A DNA stretch of 29,392 bases from Deltaproteobacteria bacterium (GCA_012271025.1 JAAXHF010000105.1:1-29392); one strand, 5' to 3'; positions 7,482-15,197 are shown, counted from the first letter of the stretch. Translations and numbers: made by a program. The notes: generated by a model not told the origin, from the sequence alone.

Positions 7482-8507
7482 CTAGGGAAGAATCGCATAC
7501 TTGATCCCCTGTCCCTGCTGGAGGAGCTCAAACACCGCCGGCAGCTCGGCCAGGGGATAGCTGGCGCTGATCAGGGCGGACGTTGGCAGGTGTCCGCCGG
7601 CCAGCAGTTCATACGCACGTCGGACCGCCGCAGGGGTGAAGTGGAAGGGGCTCAGCAGGCGGACCTGGTCGTAGTGGACCCGGTAGGTATCGAGGGCGAT
7701 TGTTGTCCCGGGCGGACAGCCGCCAAAGAGCACCAGCTGGCCGCCCGGCCGGGGCCAGAAAACCGACTCCTGCCACACCTGGGGCTGGGCTGTGCACTCA
7801 ACCACCAGGTCGGCCCCCCGACCCTGGGTGAGGTCCAGCACCTCGTCGCGGGCGTCTTCGGCCGAACGGGCGATAATCCCGCTCGCCCCGAGTCGGCGAG
7901 CCACCTCAGCCCGGTATGGGTTACGGGCCACCACATACACCCGCTCGACTCCCAGCAGGCGCAGAACCACCAAATGCAGGAGACCAAAAGCCCCGGCGCC
8001 AATGATGAGCGCAGTATCGTCCGGTCGCAGCACCACGGGTTCCAGACCAAACACCACACATGACAGGGGCTCCAGCAGACACGCCTCGGCAAAGGACAGC
8101 CGGTCGGGCTTGGGGAAAAGATTGACGCGATGGACCCGGGCCGGAATCCGCACATATTCGGCATAGCCGCCCAGCACCATCGTCTCCATGAGCGACACGC
8201 ACAGGTTTTCCTGCGCACGCTGACAGTAAAAACACTGGCCACAGGGACCGGTCGGGGCGACCATCACCGCGTCGCCCTCGCGGACGGACTGTACACGACT
8301 GCCGCGCGCAGCGACCGTGCCCGCATACTCGTGGCCGAAGCGCACCGGGGGCGGCCACTTGGGATGCCCACGCCGAAACGCCTTGAGGTCGGTGCCGCAG
8401 GTCAGCGCGGCGCCGATCTTGAGCACGATGTCGTCCTCTCCCGGCTCGGGGATAGCGGTGGGCTGAAAAGCCATCCGGCCCGGACCCAGCAGCATCATGG
8501 CCTGCAT
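7482..8507 (-). CDS. Zinc-dependent medium-chain dehydrogenase (alcohol/polyol type)
   Basis: A 341-residue MDR enzyme oxidising an alcohol with NAD(P). Catalytic zinc ligands are Cys37 (LTCGTDLK), His59 in the GHE motif and Glu146 (LLEPLSC). The structural zinc lobe is C89-C92-C95-C103. The Rossmann turn is GAGAFG at 170-175. The start at 8507 (MQAMMLLGPG) is favoured by GAGGG just upstream and by the family N-terminus; the upstream ATG at 8552 has no ribosome-binding site. CGTD rather than CGSD and the overall pattern fit threonine/sorbitol dehydrogenase relatives; the substrate is open. It is followed by the CoA-transferase-like gene after 72 bases. Confidence 0.92.
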   Translation of the reverse strand: MQAMMLLGPGRMAFQPTAIPEPGEDDIVLKIGAALTCGTDLKAFRRGHPKWPPPVRFGHEYAGTVAARGSRVQSVREGDAVMVAPTGPCGQCFYCQRAQENLCVSLMETMVLGGYAEYVRIPARVHRVNLFPKPDRLSFAEACLLEPLSCVVFGLEPVVLRPDDTALIIGAGAFGLLHLVVLRLLGVERVYVVARNPYRAEVARRLGASGIIARSAEDARDEVLDLTQGRGADLVVECTAQPQVWQESVFWPRPGGQLVLFGGCPPGTTIALDTYRVHYDQVRLLSPFHFTPAAVRRAYELLAGGHLPTSALISASYPLAELPAVFELLQQGQGIKYAILP

Positions 8508-8570
8508 GTGTCCCTCGGGCAGCGGATCGGGAAGAGCGCGTGATGATGGCATGTGAGAGCGGACCGGGCC

Positions 8571-9152
8571 TCACCACAACAGCGGACGCACGTGGAAATG
8601 GTAGTGGTCCGGGATTTGACGCATGGTGTGATCAAAGGTCCATTTGGGAAATCGGCCGGTGTATTTCTGCTCGGCGACCAGATTGAGCGCCTGTTCCATG
8701 AAGCTGACCTCGGCCGGCGTAAGTTCCACCCGGTGTTCGGCCAGCACTGCAATCGGCACTTCACAAGCGTCACAGTCGAGAATGGTAAACTTCAGCGGTC
8801 GATGAAACTCGGCATACCAGGGGGTGTAGTGGGCCAGCTGGCACAGATCGCACACCCGACCCGACGGCATGGTCCCGACCGGGGGCGGCTGATAGTCGGC
8901 CGGCCGTTCAAATTTCCCGCTGGCCTGCTTGTCGGCTACCAGACGCCGGAGCTTTTCGATATAGGCCAACTCCTCGGCGCTCAGCTCGTCCGGTCGCTCC
9001 CCTCCGTCCGGGTCGGGCAGCACTCGAACCGCCGGCAGGCCCGACTCGCCGTCGAGGAGGACAAAATGCAACGGCTGGTGGAACTCAACCAGTAGAGAAT
9101 CGGATGGCTGCACTGATGAACCGAACGAAAGCCAAGCCGGGCGGGCGGTCAT
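8571..9152 (-). CDS. Internally duplicated protein with two CxxC motifs (unknown function)
   Basis: A 193-residue protein that I do not recognise. It holds two similar modules: residues about 22-81 (VEFHQPLHFVLLDG, then LSAEELAYIEKLRRLVADKQASGKF) and about 114-168 (AEFHRPLKFTILDC, then LTPAEVSFMEQALNLVAEQKYTGRF). Between and inside the second lie CDLC (101-104) and CDAC (127-130), a likely zinc site. The first module has DGES where the second has DCDAC. The C-terminus is His-rich (HYHFHVRP), recalling HIT proteins, but the HIT triad is not otherwise seen. I preferred the ATG at 9152, nine bases after AGGAG, over a TTG two codons earlier. It is read toward the dehydrogenase gene. Confidence 0.75.
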   Translation of the reverse strand: MTARPAWLSFGSSVQPSDSLLVEFHQPLHFVLLDGESGLPAVRVLPDPDGGERPDELSAEELAYIEKLRRLVADKQASGKFERPADYQPPPVGTMPSGRVCDLCQLAHYTPWYAEFHRPLKFTILDCDACEVPIAVLAEHRVELTPAEVSFMEQALNLVAEQKYTGRFPKWTFDHTMRQIPDHYHFHVRPLLW

Positions 9153-9247
9153 GGGCAACGTCTCCTGTCGGCCTTCCCGGCTGTGAGGAAGGGCCGTAAT
9201 GCGGGCATCTTACGAAGCCGGCCGGGCAATGGCAAGGCGCGGGCCGC

Positions 9248-9613
9248 CTAGAGTCCCGGCCATTTGCTGAACTCGGTATAGGTCCGGTCGGTCACGATTT
9301 TCCCGTCACGGCAGGTGAGCACAGCGCAAAAGGGCAGCTGCCAGTCTTCGCCCCGGTCCGGGTCGAGCAGCACGGCCTCAACAACCACAACGCTCCCGGT
9401 CGCGTGTCGCCGGTCAACCCGCATCCGACGTTTTGGGGCTGCTTCCATTACGTCTTGCTCAATCTGGAGCAACTGGGCGTGGCCGCGAACAAAGCCGTCG
9501 TTGACCGCGCAATCGGCCGCGTAGCAGTCAGACACAAGACGCCGGATGTCGGTGTTATAGGTTTCTTCCCACAGCTTGGCAAGGTCGATATTGCGCTGTT
9601 CCTCTGGTGTCAT
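9248..9613 (-). CDS. NTF2-like / SnoaL-like small cone-fold protein
   Basis: A 121-residue protein of the NTF2-like superfamily. Signs are NIDLAKLWEETYNTDIRRLVSDCYAADCAVND (helix plus first strand), a central RGHAQLLQIEQDVMEAAP helix, and a closing strand pair ending in DGKIVTDRTYTEFSKWPG. Family members include SnoaL cyclases, limonene epoxide hydrolase and ketosteroid isomerase, plus many binding proteins. The catalytic set is not clear here, so no reaction is assigned. GGAG 8 bases before the ATG lies inside the end of the DUF2834 gene, so the two were probably translated together before that gene was broken. Confidence 0.78.
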   Translation of the reverse strand: MTPEEQRNIDLAKLWEETYNTDIRRLVSDCYAADCAVNDGFVRGHAQLLQIEQDVMEAAPKRRMRVDRRHATGSVVVVEAVLLDPDRGEDWQLPFCAVLTCRDGKIVTDRTYTEFSKWPGL

Positions 9614-9615
9614 CG

Positions 9616-9911
9616 TTATTTCTCCATGTCTTGTTCAAGCCGGATTTCCCGCAGCAGCAGAAAGAGGGATAAGCCCAGGGATACGCCCACCGTACACGTT
9701 CCCACGACCGGCAGCCAGGCAAAGGCGCCAACTCTGAACTGGGCGGCTTGCCTGACCAGGAGCGGCAGGTCGAGGCCGTGGTCCACAAAGAGTAAACGTG
9801 TCCTCCAACCACATGAACATGTTGACACGTTTACTCTTTCAGCCAGGGAACGAGCTGCCAGAACGGCACGACTATGCCGAGCACGCAGCCCAGCGCGTAA
9901 AACGTCTTCAT
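9616..9911 (-). pseudogene. DUF2834 small membrane protein gene, interrupted by a palindrome
   Basis: Two parts of one DUF2834-type protein are visible in different frames. The first (9911 down to 9831) reads MKTFYALGCVLGIVVPFWQL then VPWLKE and stops at TAA. The second resumes near 9780 with HGLDLPLLVRQAAQFRVGAF, then a hydrophobic helix and REIRLEQDMEK, stopping at 9616. DUF2834 proteins known to me run WL.E(H/N)GLD.PL without a break, so about 53 extra bases, not a multiple of three, separate the parts. The extra bases hold a long perfect inverted repeat (see 9787-9839). Translation from the first ATG would give only 26 residues. Either the gene is dead or translation skips the gap. It lies between an amidohydrolase gene and an NTF2-like gene. 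Confidence 0.75.
9787..9839. repeat. 16-bp perfect inverted repeat inside the DUF2834 gene
   Basis: AAAGAGTAAACGTGTC at 9787-9802 is the exact reverse complement of 9824-9839, with a 21-base loop. The minus-strand right arm with flanks (GAGGACACGTTTACTCTTT) differs by one base from the hairpin after atpE at 24414-24435. It may be a dispersed palindromic element that inserted here. Confidence 0.8.
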
Positions 9912-9922
9912 ACGGACCGGAC

Positions 9923-9954
9923 ACAGGAGCGGGCCGGCTCCGGCCCGCTCCTGT
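9923..9954 (-). terminator. Strong GC hairpin after amidohydrolase gene
   Basis: ACAGGAGCGGGCCGG (9923-9937) pairs perfectly with 9940-9954, a 15-bp stem with a 2-base loop, 23 bases past the stop of the amidohydrolase gene. No U-tract follows, so it may act with a helper factor or protect the mRNA 3' end. Confidence 0.6.
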
Positions 9955-9976
9955 CTGTCGGCTTGCTCCGAGCGCT

Positions 9977-11107
9977 TCAGTTCAGGTCGATGTGGTACAG
10001 CCGGGCGACGTTCTCGCGCACGATTTTTCGCCGCACATCGTCACCGACGCCCTGGAAGTTGCGGTCCACGGCCTGGCGCGAGCGAGGCCAGGTCGCCATC
10101 AGATGTGGGTAGTCGCTGGACCACATATAGTTATCGGTGCCAAACAGGTCGGCGTTACGTACGCCGACCTCGTCGTCAATAAAGGTGGCATAGACCTGGC
10201 GGCGGAAGTACTCGCTGGGCAGCAGGGAGAGCGTGGCACCGCTCCAGGTGCCCAGCTTGAGTGAACCCAGCTTATGGTGGGTCAGGTCGGCGCGGGCCAG
10301 GAAGTGCGGCAGCCAGCCGATATCGTTTTCGGCCGACACCAGCTTGAGATTGGGGAAGCGCTCCAGAACGCCGCCAAACACCAGCGCGGCAAAGGTCCGC
10401 TGCACCTCGTGGGGGATGCTCATCGCGCGCAGGAACAGGTTGGCGTCGTAGCGGCTCTCTTTGCCGTGGCCCGTGCCCAGGTGCAGGCTGAGCGGCATGT
10501 CCAGCGCCTGGGCTTCGGCCCAGAACGGATCGTAGCTGGCATCCGCATAGGTCTGACCTTCGGGTGGCGAGCACATGATCAGCGCGCCCCGCAGCCCGAG
10601 CTTGGCACACCGCCGTAACTCCTCGATACCGCGCTCGATGTCGAGCAGCGGAATCATCGCCAGCCCGAGGAGTTGTGTGGGCGCATAGCGGCACAGCTCT
10701 GCCAGCCAGTCGTTGTAGACGCGGAACAATTCCCGCTGAAAGGGCTCGTCGAGCAGGCCGAACAGGCGAAAGCCCAGGGTCGTATAAATGACCTCCGCCT
10801 CGACCCCGTCGAGCGCCATGTCTTTGAGCCGGGGGGCGGCGTCCCAGCCGCCGGCAATACCGTCGTCGTAGTTGGTGGCCTTTTGAAACTCGTTGTACTC
10901 GCTCGGGTCTTTGCCCGCAGCAAAGGCCAGCGAGGCCGGGCGCGGTTCCAGGCCCTCACACATGAACCACTCGCCGCTCAGCTTGCCCGGATTGGTCTCA
11001 ACCCGCGGAGCCCGGTCACGAAAAGATTGCTGCATCCGCTCAACCCACAGATTGCGCGGCTCAATGACGTGCGAATCGGCCGATATCATCATCTCCTGCG
11101 CGGCCAT
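9977..11107 (-). CDS. TIM-barrel metal-dependent hydrolase (amidohydrolase_2), paralog 1
   Basis: A 376-residue member of the COG2159-type amidohydrolases, related to ACMSD and LigW decarboxylases. Metal-site motifs are SADSH (D11, H13) at the first strand, SLHLGTGHG (His) mid-protein, SAENDIGWLPHF and SSDYPH (Asp) near the C-terminus. The family performs hydrolysis or non-oxidative decarboxylation of ring acids and related substrates; the reaction cannot be set from the sequence. It is clearly similar along its full length to the next upstream gene (11196-12311), for example VVSAEND.(A/G)W(V/L)P and R(R)QVYATFI, so the pair arose by tandem duplication. AGGAGGG precedes the ATG, directly after the terminator of the upstream paralog. 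Confidence 0.92.
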   Translation of the reverse strand: MAAQEMMISADSHVIEPRNLWVERMQQSFRDRAPRVETNPGKLSGEWFMCEGLEPRPASLAFAAGKDPSEYNEFQKATNYDDGIAGGWDAAPRLKDMALDGVEAEVIYTTLGFRLFGLLDEPFQRELFRVYNDWLAELCRYAPTQLLGLAMIPLLDIERGIEELRRCAKLGLRGALIMCSPPEGQTYADASYDPFWAEAQALDMPLSLHLGTGHGKESRYDANLFLRAMSIPHEVQRTFAALVFGGVLERFPNLKLVSAENDIGWLPHFLARADLTHHKLGSLKLGTWSGATLSLLPSEYFRRQVYATFIDDEVGVRNADLFGTDNYMWSSDYPHLMATWPRSRQAVDRNFQGVGDDVRRKIVRENVARLYHIDLN

Positions 11108-11121
11108 CGGTGTCCCTCCTG

Positions 11122-11172
11122 AAAAAAGACCGGGGAATCGGGAAGGCCGACCGACCTCCCCGATTCCCCGGT
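11122..11172 (-). terminator. Intrinsic terminator of amidohydrolase paralog 2
   Basis: On the minus strand, 11159-11172 pairs perfectly with 11129-11142 (ACCGGGGAATCGGG, 14 bp), followed by six Ts at 11122-11127. This is a textbook rho-independent terminator. It ends only a few bases before the Shine-Dalgarno (AGGAGGG) of the next gene. Confidence 0.85.
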
Positions 11173-11195
11173 TCGTGTTGAGCTATGAGGGTGGA

Positions 11196-12311
11196 TCAGA
11201 GTTCGATGTTGTACAGCTTGGCTGCGGTGTCGTGCACGATCTTGCGCCGGTCGGTCTCGTCAAGCTCACTAAACGTTTTGTTAATGAAGTCTTGCGAGCG
11301 CGGCCAGGTGGCGGCGGTATGCGGGTAGTCCGAGGACCACATCGCGTTGTCCGGGCCGTACAGGTCGAGGGTGCGGATGAACAGCGGTTCGTTGATGAAG
11401 GTGGCGTAGACCTGGCGTCTGACGTAGTCGCTGGGCTTCATGCTCAGTTCTGCGGGCGTGCCCATCGAGCCCAGGCGACCATGGATCAGATCCATCCGCC
11501 ACATGAAGTACGGTACCCAGGCCACATCGTTCTCGGCCGAGACGACCTTCAGCTTGGGAAAACGCTCCAGCACGCCGCCGAGTACGAACACGGCCAGCGA
11601 GCGCTCGACCTCGTGGTACAGTGTGGTCGCTTGCAGCGCCAAGTTCTTGCTGAAGAAGTCGATGCCGGTGCCCTTGCGGCCGGTCAGGATATGCAGCGAC
11701 AGGGGCATGTTGAGATCGGACGCCGCAGCCCAAAACGGATCGTAGATGGGATCGCTATAGGGGTGATCGCCCGGCGGCTCGGCCCAGATCATAGCGCCCC
11801 GGATGCCTTTTTTGGCGCAGCGTTCAAGCTCTTTGGTGCCGGCCTGAATGTCTTCGAGCGTAATCAGACCCAGCGGCAGAAGGCGTTTGGGGTCGTGGCT
11901 GCAATATTCGGCGGCCCAGTCGTTGTAGGCCGAGAAACAGGCGGCCCGCAGTTCGACATCGTCGAGCATATACAGCGGCATGCCCATCGAGGTGTAGATC
12001 GCCTCGGCGATCACGCCGTCCCGGTCCTGATCCTTAATCCGGGCGGCCGGGTCCCAGACCGAGGCCGGCGCCTGATCCATGCCCTTTTTATTGTGCTCGG
12101 GCAGGTCAGCCGACGGCACGCCCGCGCCAAAGAAGGCTGCGACCGGGAAGGGCGAGATGTTTTCGCACACAAAATACTCGCCCGCTTTGCCGTTCAGGTC
12201 TTTGACGGTGTGGGGCGCCTTGTCCCGGAACTTCTTGTCCAGGCGTTCCTTCCACATGCTGGGCGGTTCGACAAAATGCGAATCCGCAGAAATAACACTG
12301 TAGTCTGCCAT
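11196..12311 (-). CDS. TIM-barrel metal-dependent hydrolase (amidohydrolase_2), paralog 2
   Basis: A 371-residue amidohydrolase of the same COG2159-type family as its downstream neighbour. The ATG at 12311 is fixed by AAAGGAGGG seven bases upstream. Motifs are ISADSHFVEP (D10, H12), a hydrophobic strand with AIYTSMG, MPLSLHILTG (His), VVSAENDVAWVPYF and MWSSDYPH (Asp). The region DIQAGTKELERCAKKGIRGA matches the paralog's DIERGIEELRRCAKLGLRGA. Sequence differences cluster around residues 40-80 and 215-230, so the substrates may differ. It is the first gene of its run; its own intrinsic terminator follows. Confidence 0.92.
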   Translation of the reverse strand: MADYSVISADSHFVEPPSMWKERLDKKFRDKAPHTVKDLNGKAGEYFVCENISPFPVAAFFGAGVPSADLPEHNKKGMDQAPASVWDPAARIKDQDRDGVIAEAIYTSMGMPLYMLDDVELRAACFSAYNDWAAEYCSHDPKRLLPLGLITLEDIQAGTKELERCAKKGIRGAMIWAEPPGDHPYSDPIYDPFWAAASDLNMPLSLHILTGRKGTGIDFFSKNLALQATTLYHEVERSLAVFVLGGVLERFPKLKVVSAENDVAWVPYFMWRMDLIHGRLGSMGTPAELSMKPSDYVRRQVYATFINEPLFIRTLDLYGPDNAMWSSDYPHTAATWPRSQDFINKTFSELDETDRRKIVHDTAAKLYNIEL

Positions 12312-12506
12312 ACGAGACCCTCCTTTAGGTTGTGTTTCCTGTTTATCTGGACCTGCCCCGTCCCCCCGCAGGTGTGTGCCGGCTTCCTCCCCGCCAGGGC
12401 CACGATACGCTTTTTTTCCCTCCCAGTGCAAGAGCCGAGGTCGTCCGCAGCATCAGGATTGCCGGACGGTCGGTGGGTCTGGTAAGCTCCTCCTGTCCCG
12501 CCCTGA

Positions 12507-12580
12507 GCCCCCGTAGCTCAGCCGGATAGAGCATCGGATTCCTAATCCGAGGGTCGTGCGTTCGAATCGCGCCGGGGGCA
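12507..12580 (+). tRNA. tRNA-Arg (anticodon CCU)
   Basis: A full cloverleaf can be drawn. The acceptor GCCCCCG pairs with CGGGGGC and the discriminator is A. The D arm is GCTC...GAGC. The anticodon arm TCGGA-TTCCTAA-TCCGA puts CCT at 12541-12543. The T arm is GTGCG-TTCGAAT-CGCGC with one wobble pair. The 3' CCA is not encoded. It reads AGG codons. A lower-GC Fic gene lies 40 bases beyond its 3' end in the opposite direction. Confidence 0.95.
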
Positions 12581-12620
12581 TTTCTCATTACGCGGACTGT
12601 CGAGGAGAGGATCACTGCCA

Positions 12621-13964
12621 CTATGGCAGGGCAGCCACCCTGTCCGAAATGTCTGGAGGCACGGTAAATAGGAAGGTCTTTCCACGCTTTGTTCGTATCA
12701 GGAGCCGTTTCTGGGCAAGCCCGAGCAGATCGGTCCGGGCAGTCTGATAGGTGACTCCATGGCTGACTCTGTGGGACTCAATGGTATAGCTCATGTCTGG
12801 GTGACGGAGTGCATACTCAAGGAAAGCGACCTGCCTATGATTGAAGACCGATGATCTGAGCAGTCTCTCAGTGTCCTGGATTTCCCTCGTTTTCCTGTCC
12901 AGGTAGGCATGCAGCTCTTCGATTCCCCGCTCAATAACAGTCAGCTGAAAAAGGATAAAGTAGGTCAGATCGTTCTCGTCAGTCTCGGTATACAGGAATG
13001 AGCGAGCATAGCGTATCGGAGCCTTGTGGATAATGCTGGATATGGAGACAAACTCGAACAGCCAGAATCCCTGCGACAGGACTGACCAATAGAATAAGGC
13101 GCGCGCGGTGCGCCCATTCCCGTCAATGAAGGGATGGTCGTAGGCAAGCCAGAAATGCAGGATAATCGCCTTGAGAAACGGATGCAAAAAGGCTCCGGTT
13201 TGCTCCTCATTGGCAAATTGACACAGCAAATCCATGCGCTGCGATAGCTGGTGAGCAGGAGGTGGCACATGTAAGACAGTGTCATCACGGTCGTCATAAA
13301 CTTTGATGTTGTCGTCCGGAGTCCTCACATAGTTCCGCTCAGCCCCTTCAGACAAGGTCCCCTCAGTAATTGTTCGGTGCAGAGTAAAGATCAGCTCAGG
13401 AGTCAATGGCTTGTTTTTCGATCGGCTGATGAGCTGAATTGCGCGGTAATTGTTCAAGATCATCCGTTCGCTACGGTCCACAGGCTCTCGACCAGAGCGA
13501 ATCATGGCCTTCGCCACTTCCCGTGTCGTCGAAGCGCCTTCAAGCTGACTTGAGGTGATGGCTTCTTCAACAAGCGAACGCTGGACATAGCGCTCTTTTG
13601 TAGCAGGATTCGTTATCTGTTCGCTGGTGGAGATGTGACCGCTCGCATCGCGGTCTATGGCGTGCAACTTCTCAAGGACTGGATCAGCTAGCATGTAGCA
13701 GAAAGGATGACTGTCTGACGTCCTGAGAGGGACTTCTCGTCTGATCTGAGAACGGGCGAACTTTACACCGGCCCAAAATTCCTGTGGCGTAAGATCTCCA
13801 GGAGGTGGAAGATGTTTCAGCTTTGCCCAATGTCGATATTTACCGTCCGGGGCGGGGCCGACAATCCCTCGGGATAGGATTTCCGCGAATCGCCGCATGC
13901 GATCAGGGTTCTTCAACCCCGCAACAATATCGGACAAGCTTGGAGGGCATTCAGGGATCTTCAT
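12621..13964 (-). CDS. Fic-domain protein AMP-transferase with C-terminal winged helix
   Basis: A 447-residue Fic protein. Residues about 1-110 form the Fic N-terminal region. SSQLEG at about 138-143 matches the inhibitory helix motif (S/T)xxxE(G/N), so it is self-inhibited class II. The active loop HPFIDGNGRTAR (about 277-288) is complete, with the His needed to transfer AMP from ATP to a Ser, Thr or Tyr hydroxyl. The last about 90 residues look like a winged helix (NHRQVAFLEYAL, VSHGVTYQTARTDLLGLAQK), suggesting DNA binding. The ATG at 13964 has AGG at usable spacing; a GTG two codons earlier is possible. GC content is visibly lower than in neighbours and it abuts a tRNA gene, which suggests transfer. 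The target is unknown. Confidence 0.9.
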   Translation of the reverse strand: MKIPECPPSLSDIVAGLKNPDRMRRFAEILSRGIVGPAPDGKYRHWAKLKHLPPPGDLTPQEFWAGVKFARSQIRREVPLRTSDSHPFCYMLADPVLEKLHAIDRDASGHISTSEQITNPATKERYVQRSLVEEAITSSQLEGASTTREVAKAMIRSGREPVDRSERMILNNYRAIQLISRSKNKPLTPELIFTLHRTITEGTLSEGAERNYVRTPDDNIKVYDDRDDTVLHVPPPAHQLSQRMDLLCQFANEEQTGAFLHPFLKAIILHFWLAYDHPFIDGNGRTARALFYWSVLSQGFWLFEFVSISSIIHKAPIRYARSFLYTETDENDLTYFILFQLTVIERGIEELHAYLDRKTREIQDTERLLRSSVFNHRQVAFLEYALRHPDMSYTIESHRVSHGVTYQTARTDLLGLAQKRLLIRTKRGKTFLFTVPPDISDRVAALP

Positions 13965-13976
13965 AGCCACAGCCTG

Positions 13977-14061
13977 AATACTAATTTTCTACTAATGAAT
14001 GTCAAATTAGTATTACCACCTTACCGACCATGACAAAATACTAATTCTCTTCTGATTAGTA
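13977..14061. promoter_or_regulatory. Cluster of TACTAAT sites upstream of the Fic gene (probable operator)
   Basis: AATACTAATTT (13977-13987) and AAATTAGTATT (14004-14014) form an 11-bp perfect inverted repeat 12 bases before the Fic start. TACTAAT occurs at 13979, 13990 and 14039, and its complement ATTAGTA at 14006 and 14055: five copies in 83 bases. This AT-rich patch stands out in GC-rich sequence. Autoregulation by the Fic winged helix is an inference. Confidence 0.6.
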
Positions 14062-14155
14062 CCAAATTTTAAGGTATTTGAAAGGCATCGCCCAAGATGC
14101 CTTGTGGATTGATCTGCTCCAGGCTGAGGACAGGCTTTGAGGATTCGGGCCTGGG

Positions 14156-15175
14156 CTAGATTCCCAAGGCGTCATGGGTTTTCAGCCGATACGCCCGGGC
14201 GGCCGTGTCATGGAACAGGGCCAGCCGTTCGTCGGCCGAGAAGTCGTGGGTGATGCGTTTGAACGCATTCCACAGCACGACGTAGGAACATGACGTTTTA
14301 TCGACCGGGAAGTTGCTCTCAAACATGCACCGCTCGACCCCGAACTGCTCGATGCAGAACAGGTAGTAGGGGCCGAGGGCCTGGGCCAACTCGGCCGAGG
14401 TCGGCGGGGTGTCGTGTTTATGCCAGCCGAAGCCGCTCATCGGCATGGTCAGGCCACCGAGCTTGACCACGACGTTGGGGCAGGTCGCCAACTCCGCCAT
14501 ACCCCGTTTCCAGTCCTGAAAGACGGCGTCGCGCTGTCCTGCGTACGGACCAATGCCAAGCGGTCCGCCGACATGGTCGAGAATGATCGTGCCGTCCGGG
14601 CAAGCCCGCGCCAGGTCGACCAACTCCATGAGCTGGGTGTGGTACAGCCAGGCGTCAAGGCTCAGGCCCAGCCGGTGCAGACAGGCCAGCCCGGTGCGAA
14701 ATGTGGTTTCCAGCATCAGCCCTTTGGACGCGCCCGTGTGGGCGTTCCGAATGTCGGGGCTGGCGTGCCAGCTGGCCGCATGCCGGATCCCCCGGAAGCG
14801 GTTGGGGCTGGCCGCCAGGTGCGCCTCAAGAACCGCCTGCACCCCGTCGCCCAAAGAGAGATCGGCAAAGCCGACAATCCCGCTGCACGCGGCCATCGGT
14901 CCATAGTTGCCGCTGGCGCTCTGGGCGGCGATGCCCTGGACAAACTCGGTCTCACCGACGGGTTTCAGCTCGGGCGGACCGTCTTTACGGTACATCGACA
15001 GACACTCGACAAAAACGGTCTGCACGACCGTGTGACCGCTGTCGGTGTCGTGCAACAACTCGTCAAGCAGATAGCGGTTGCCGGGATGATCCCACAGATG
15101 ATGGTGCGGGTCACAGATGGGCAGCTCGGGGTCGAGGGCGACCTCAGCCCCTGCCGTGTCATGCTCGTCTGCCAT
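14156..15175 (-). CDS. TIM-barrel amidohydrolase, PDC-lactonase/fuconolactonase-like (COG3618 type)
   Basis: A 339-residue metal hydrolase of a different branch from the two paralogs at 9977-12311. The first strand reads ICDPHHHLWDHPGNRYL, with the HxH-type motif of this branch. Further motifs are ASWHASPDI, TIILDHVGGPLG, VVVKLGGLTMPM, and FESNFPVDK near the end. Relatives include 2-pyrone-4,6-dicarboxylate lactonase and L-fuconolactonase. The ATG at 15175 is set by AGGAGGG three to four bases upstream; the longer frame from 15250 has no support. It lies 22 bases after glcF, so it is probably the last gene of the glcDEF operon and may act on a lactone or ester that feeds or drains the 2-hydroxy-acid pathway. 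Confidence 0.9.
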   Translation of the reverse strand: MADEHDTAGAEVALDPELPICDPHHHLWDHPGNRYLLDELLHDTDSGHTVVQTVFVECLSMYRKDGPPELKPVGETEFVQGIAAQSASGNYGPMAACSGIVGFADLSLGDGVQAVLEAHLAASPNRFRGIRHAASWHASPDIRNAHTGASKGLMLETTFRTGLACLHRLGLSLDAWLYHTQLMELVDLARACPDGTIILDHVGGPLGIGPYAGQRDAVFQDWKRGMAELATCPNVVVKLGGLTMPMSGFGWHKHDTPPTSAELAQALGPYYLFCIEQFGVERCMFESNFPVDKTSCSYVVLWNAFKRITHDFSADERLALFHDTAARAYRLKTHDALGI

Positions 15176-15197
15176 ATTCCCTCCTGCAAATCGTGGT

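Noticed and set aside
9169..9195. GGCCTTCC/GGAAGGGCC hairpin between the duplicated-module gene and the NTF2-like gene
   Set aside because: Short stem with a bulge and no U-tract; too weak to call a terminator.
9555..9812. 85-codon minus-strand frame across the DUF2834/NTF2 junction
   Set aside because: It is the wrong frame of the DUF2834 second half and the start of the NTF2-like gene.
10893..12485. 530-codon + strand frame opposite the amidohydrolase genes
   Set aside because: Antisense to clear paralogs, spans their terminator, no recognisable domain.
14100..14155. Search for a repeat of the tRNA-Arg 3' end as an attachment site beyond the Fic gene
   Set aside because: No copy of the GCCGGGGGCA end was found there, so no att pair is claimed.
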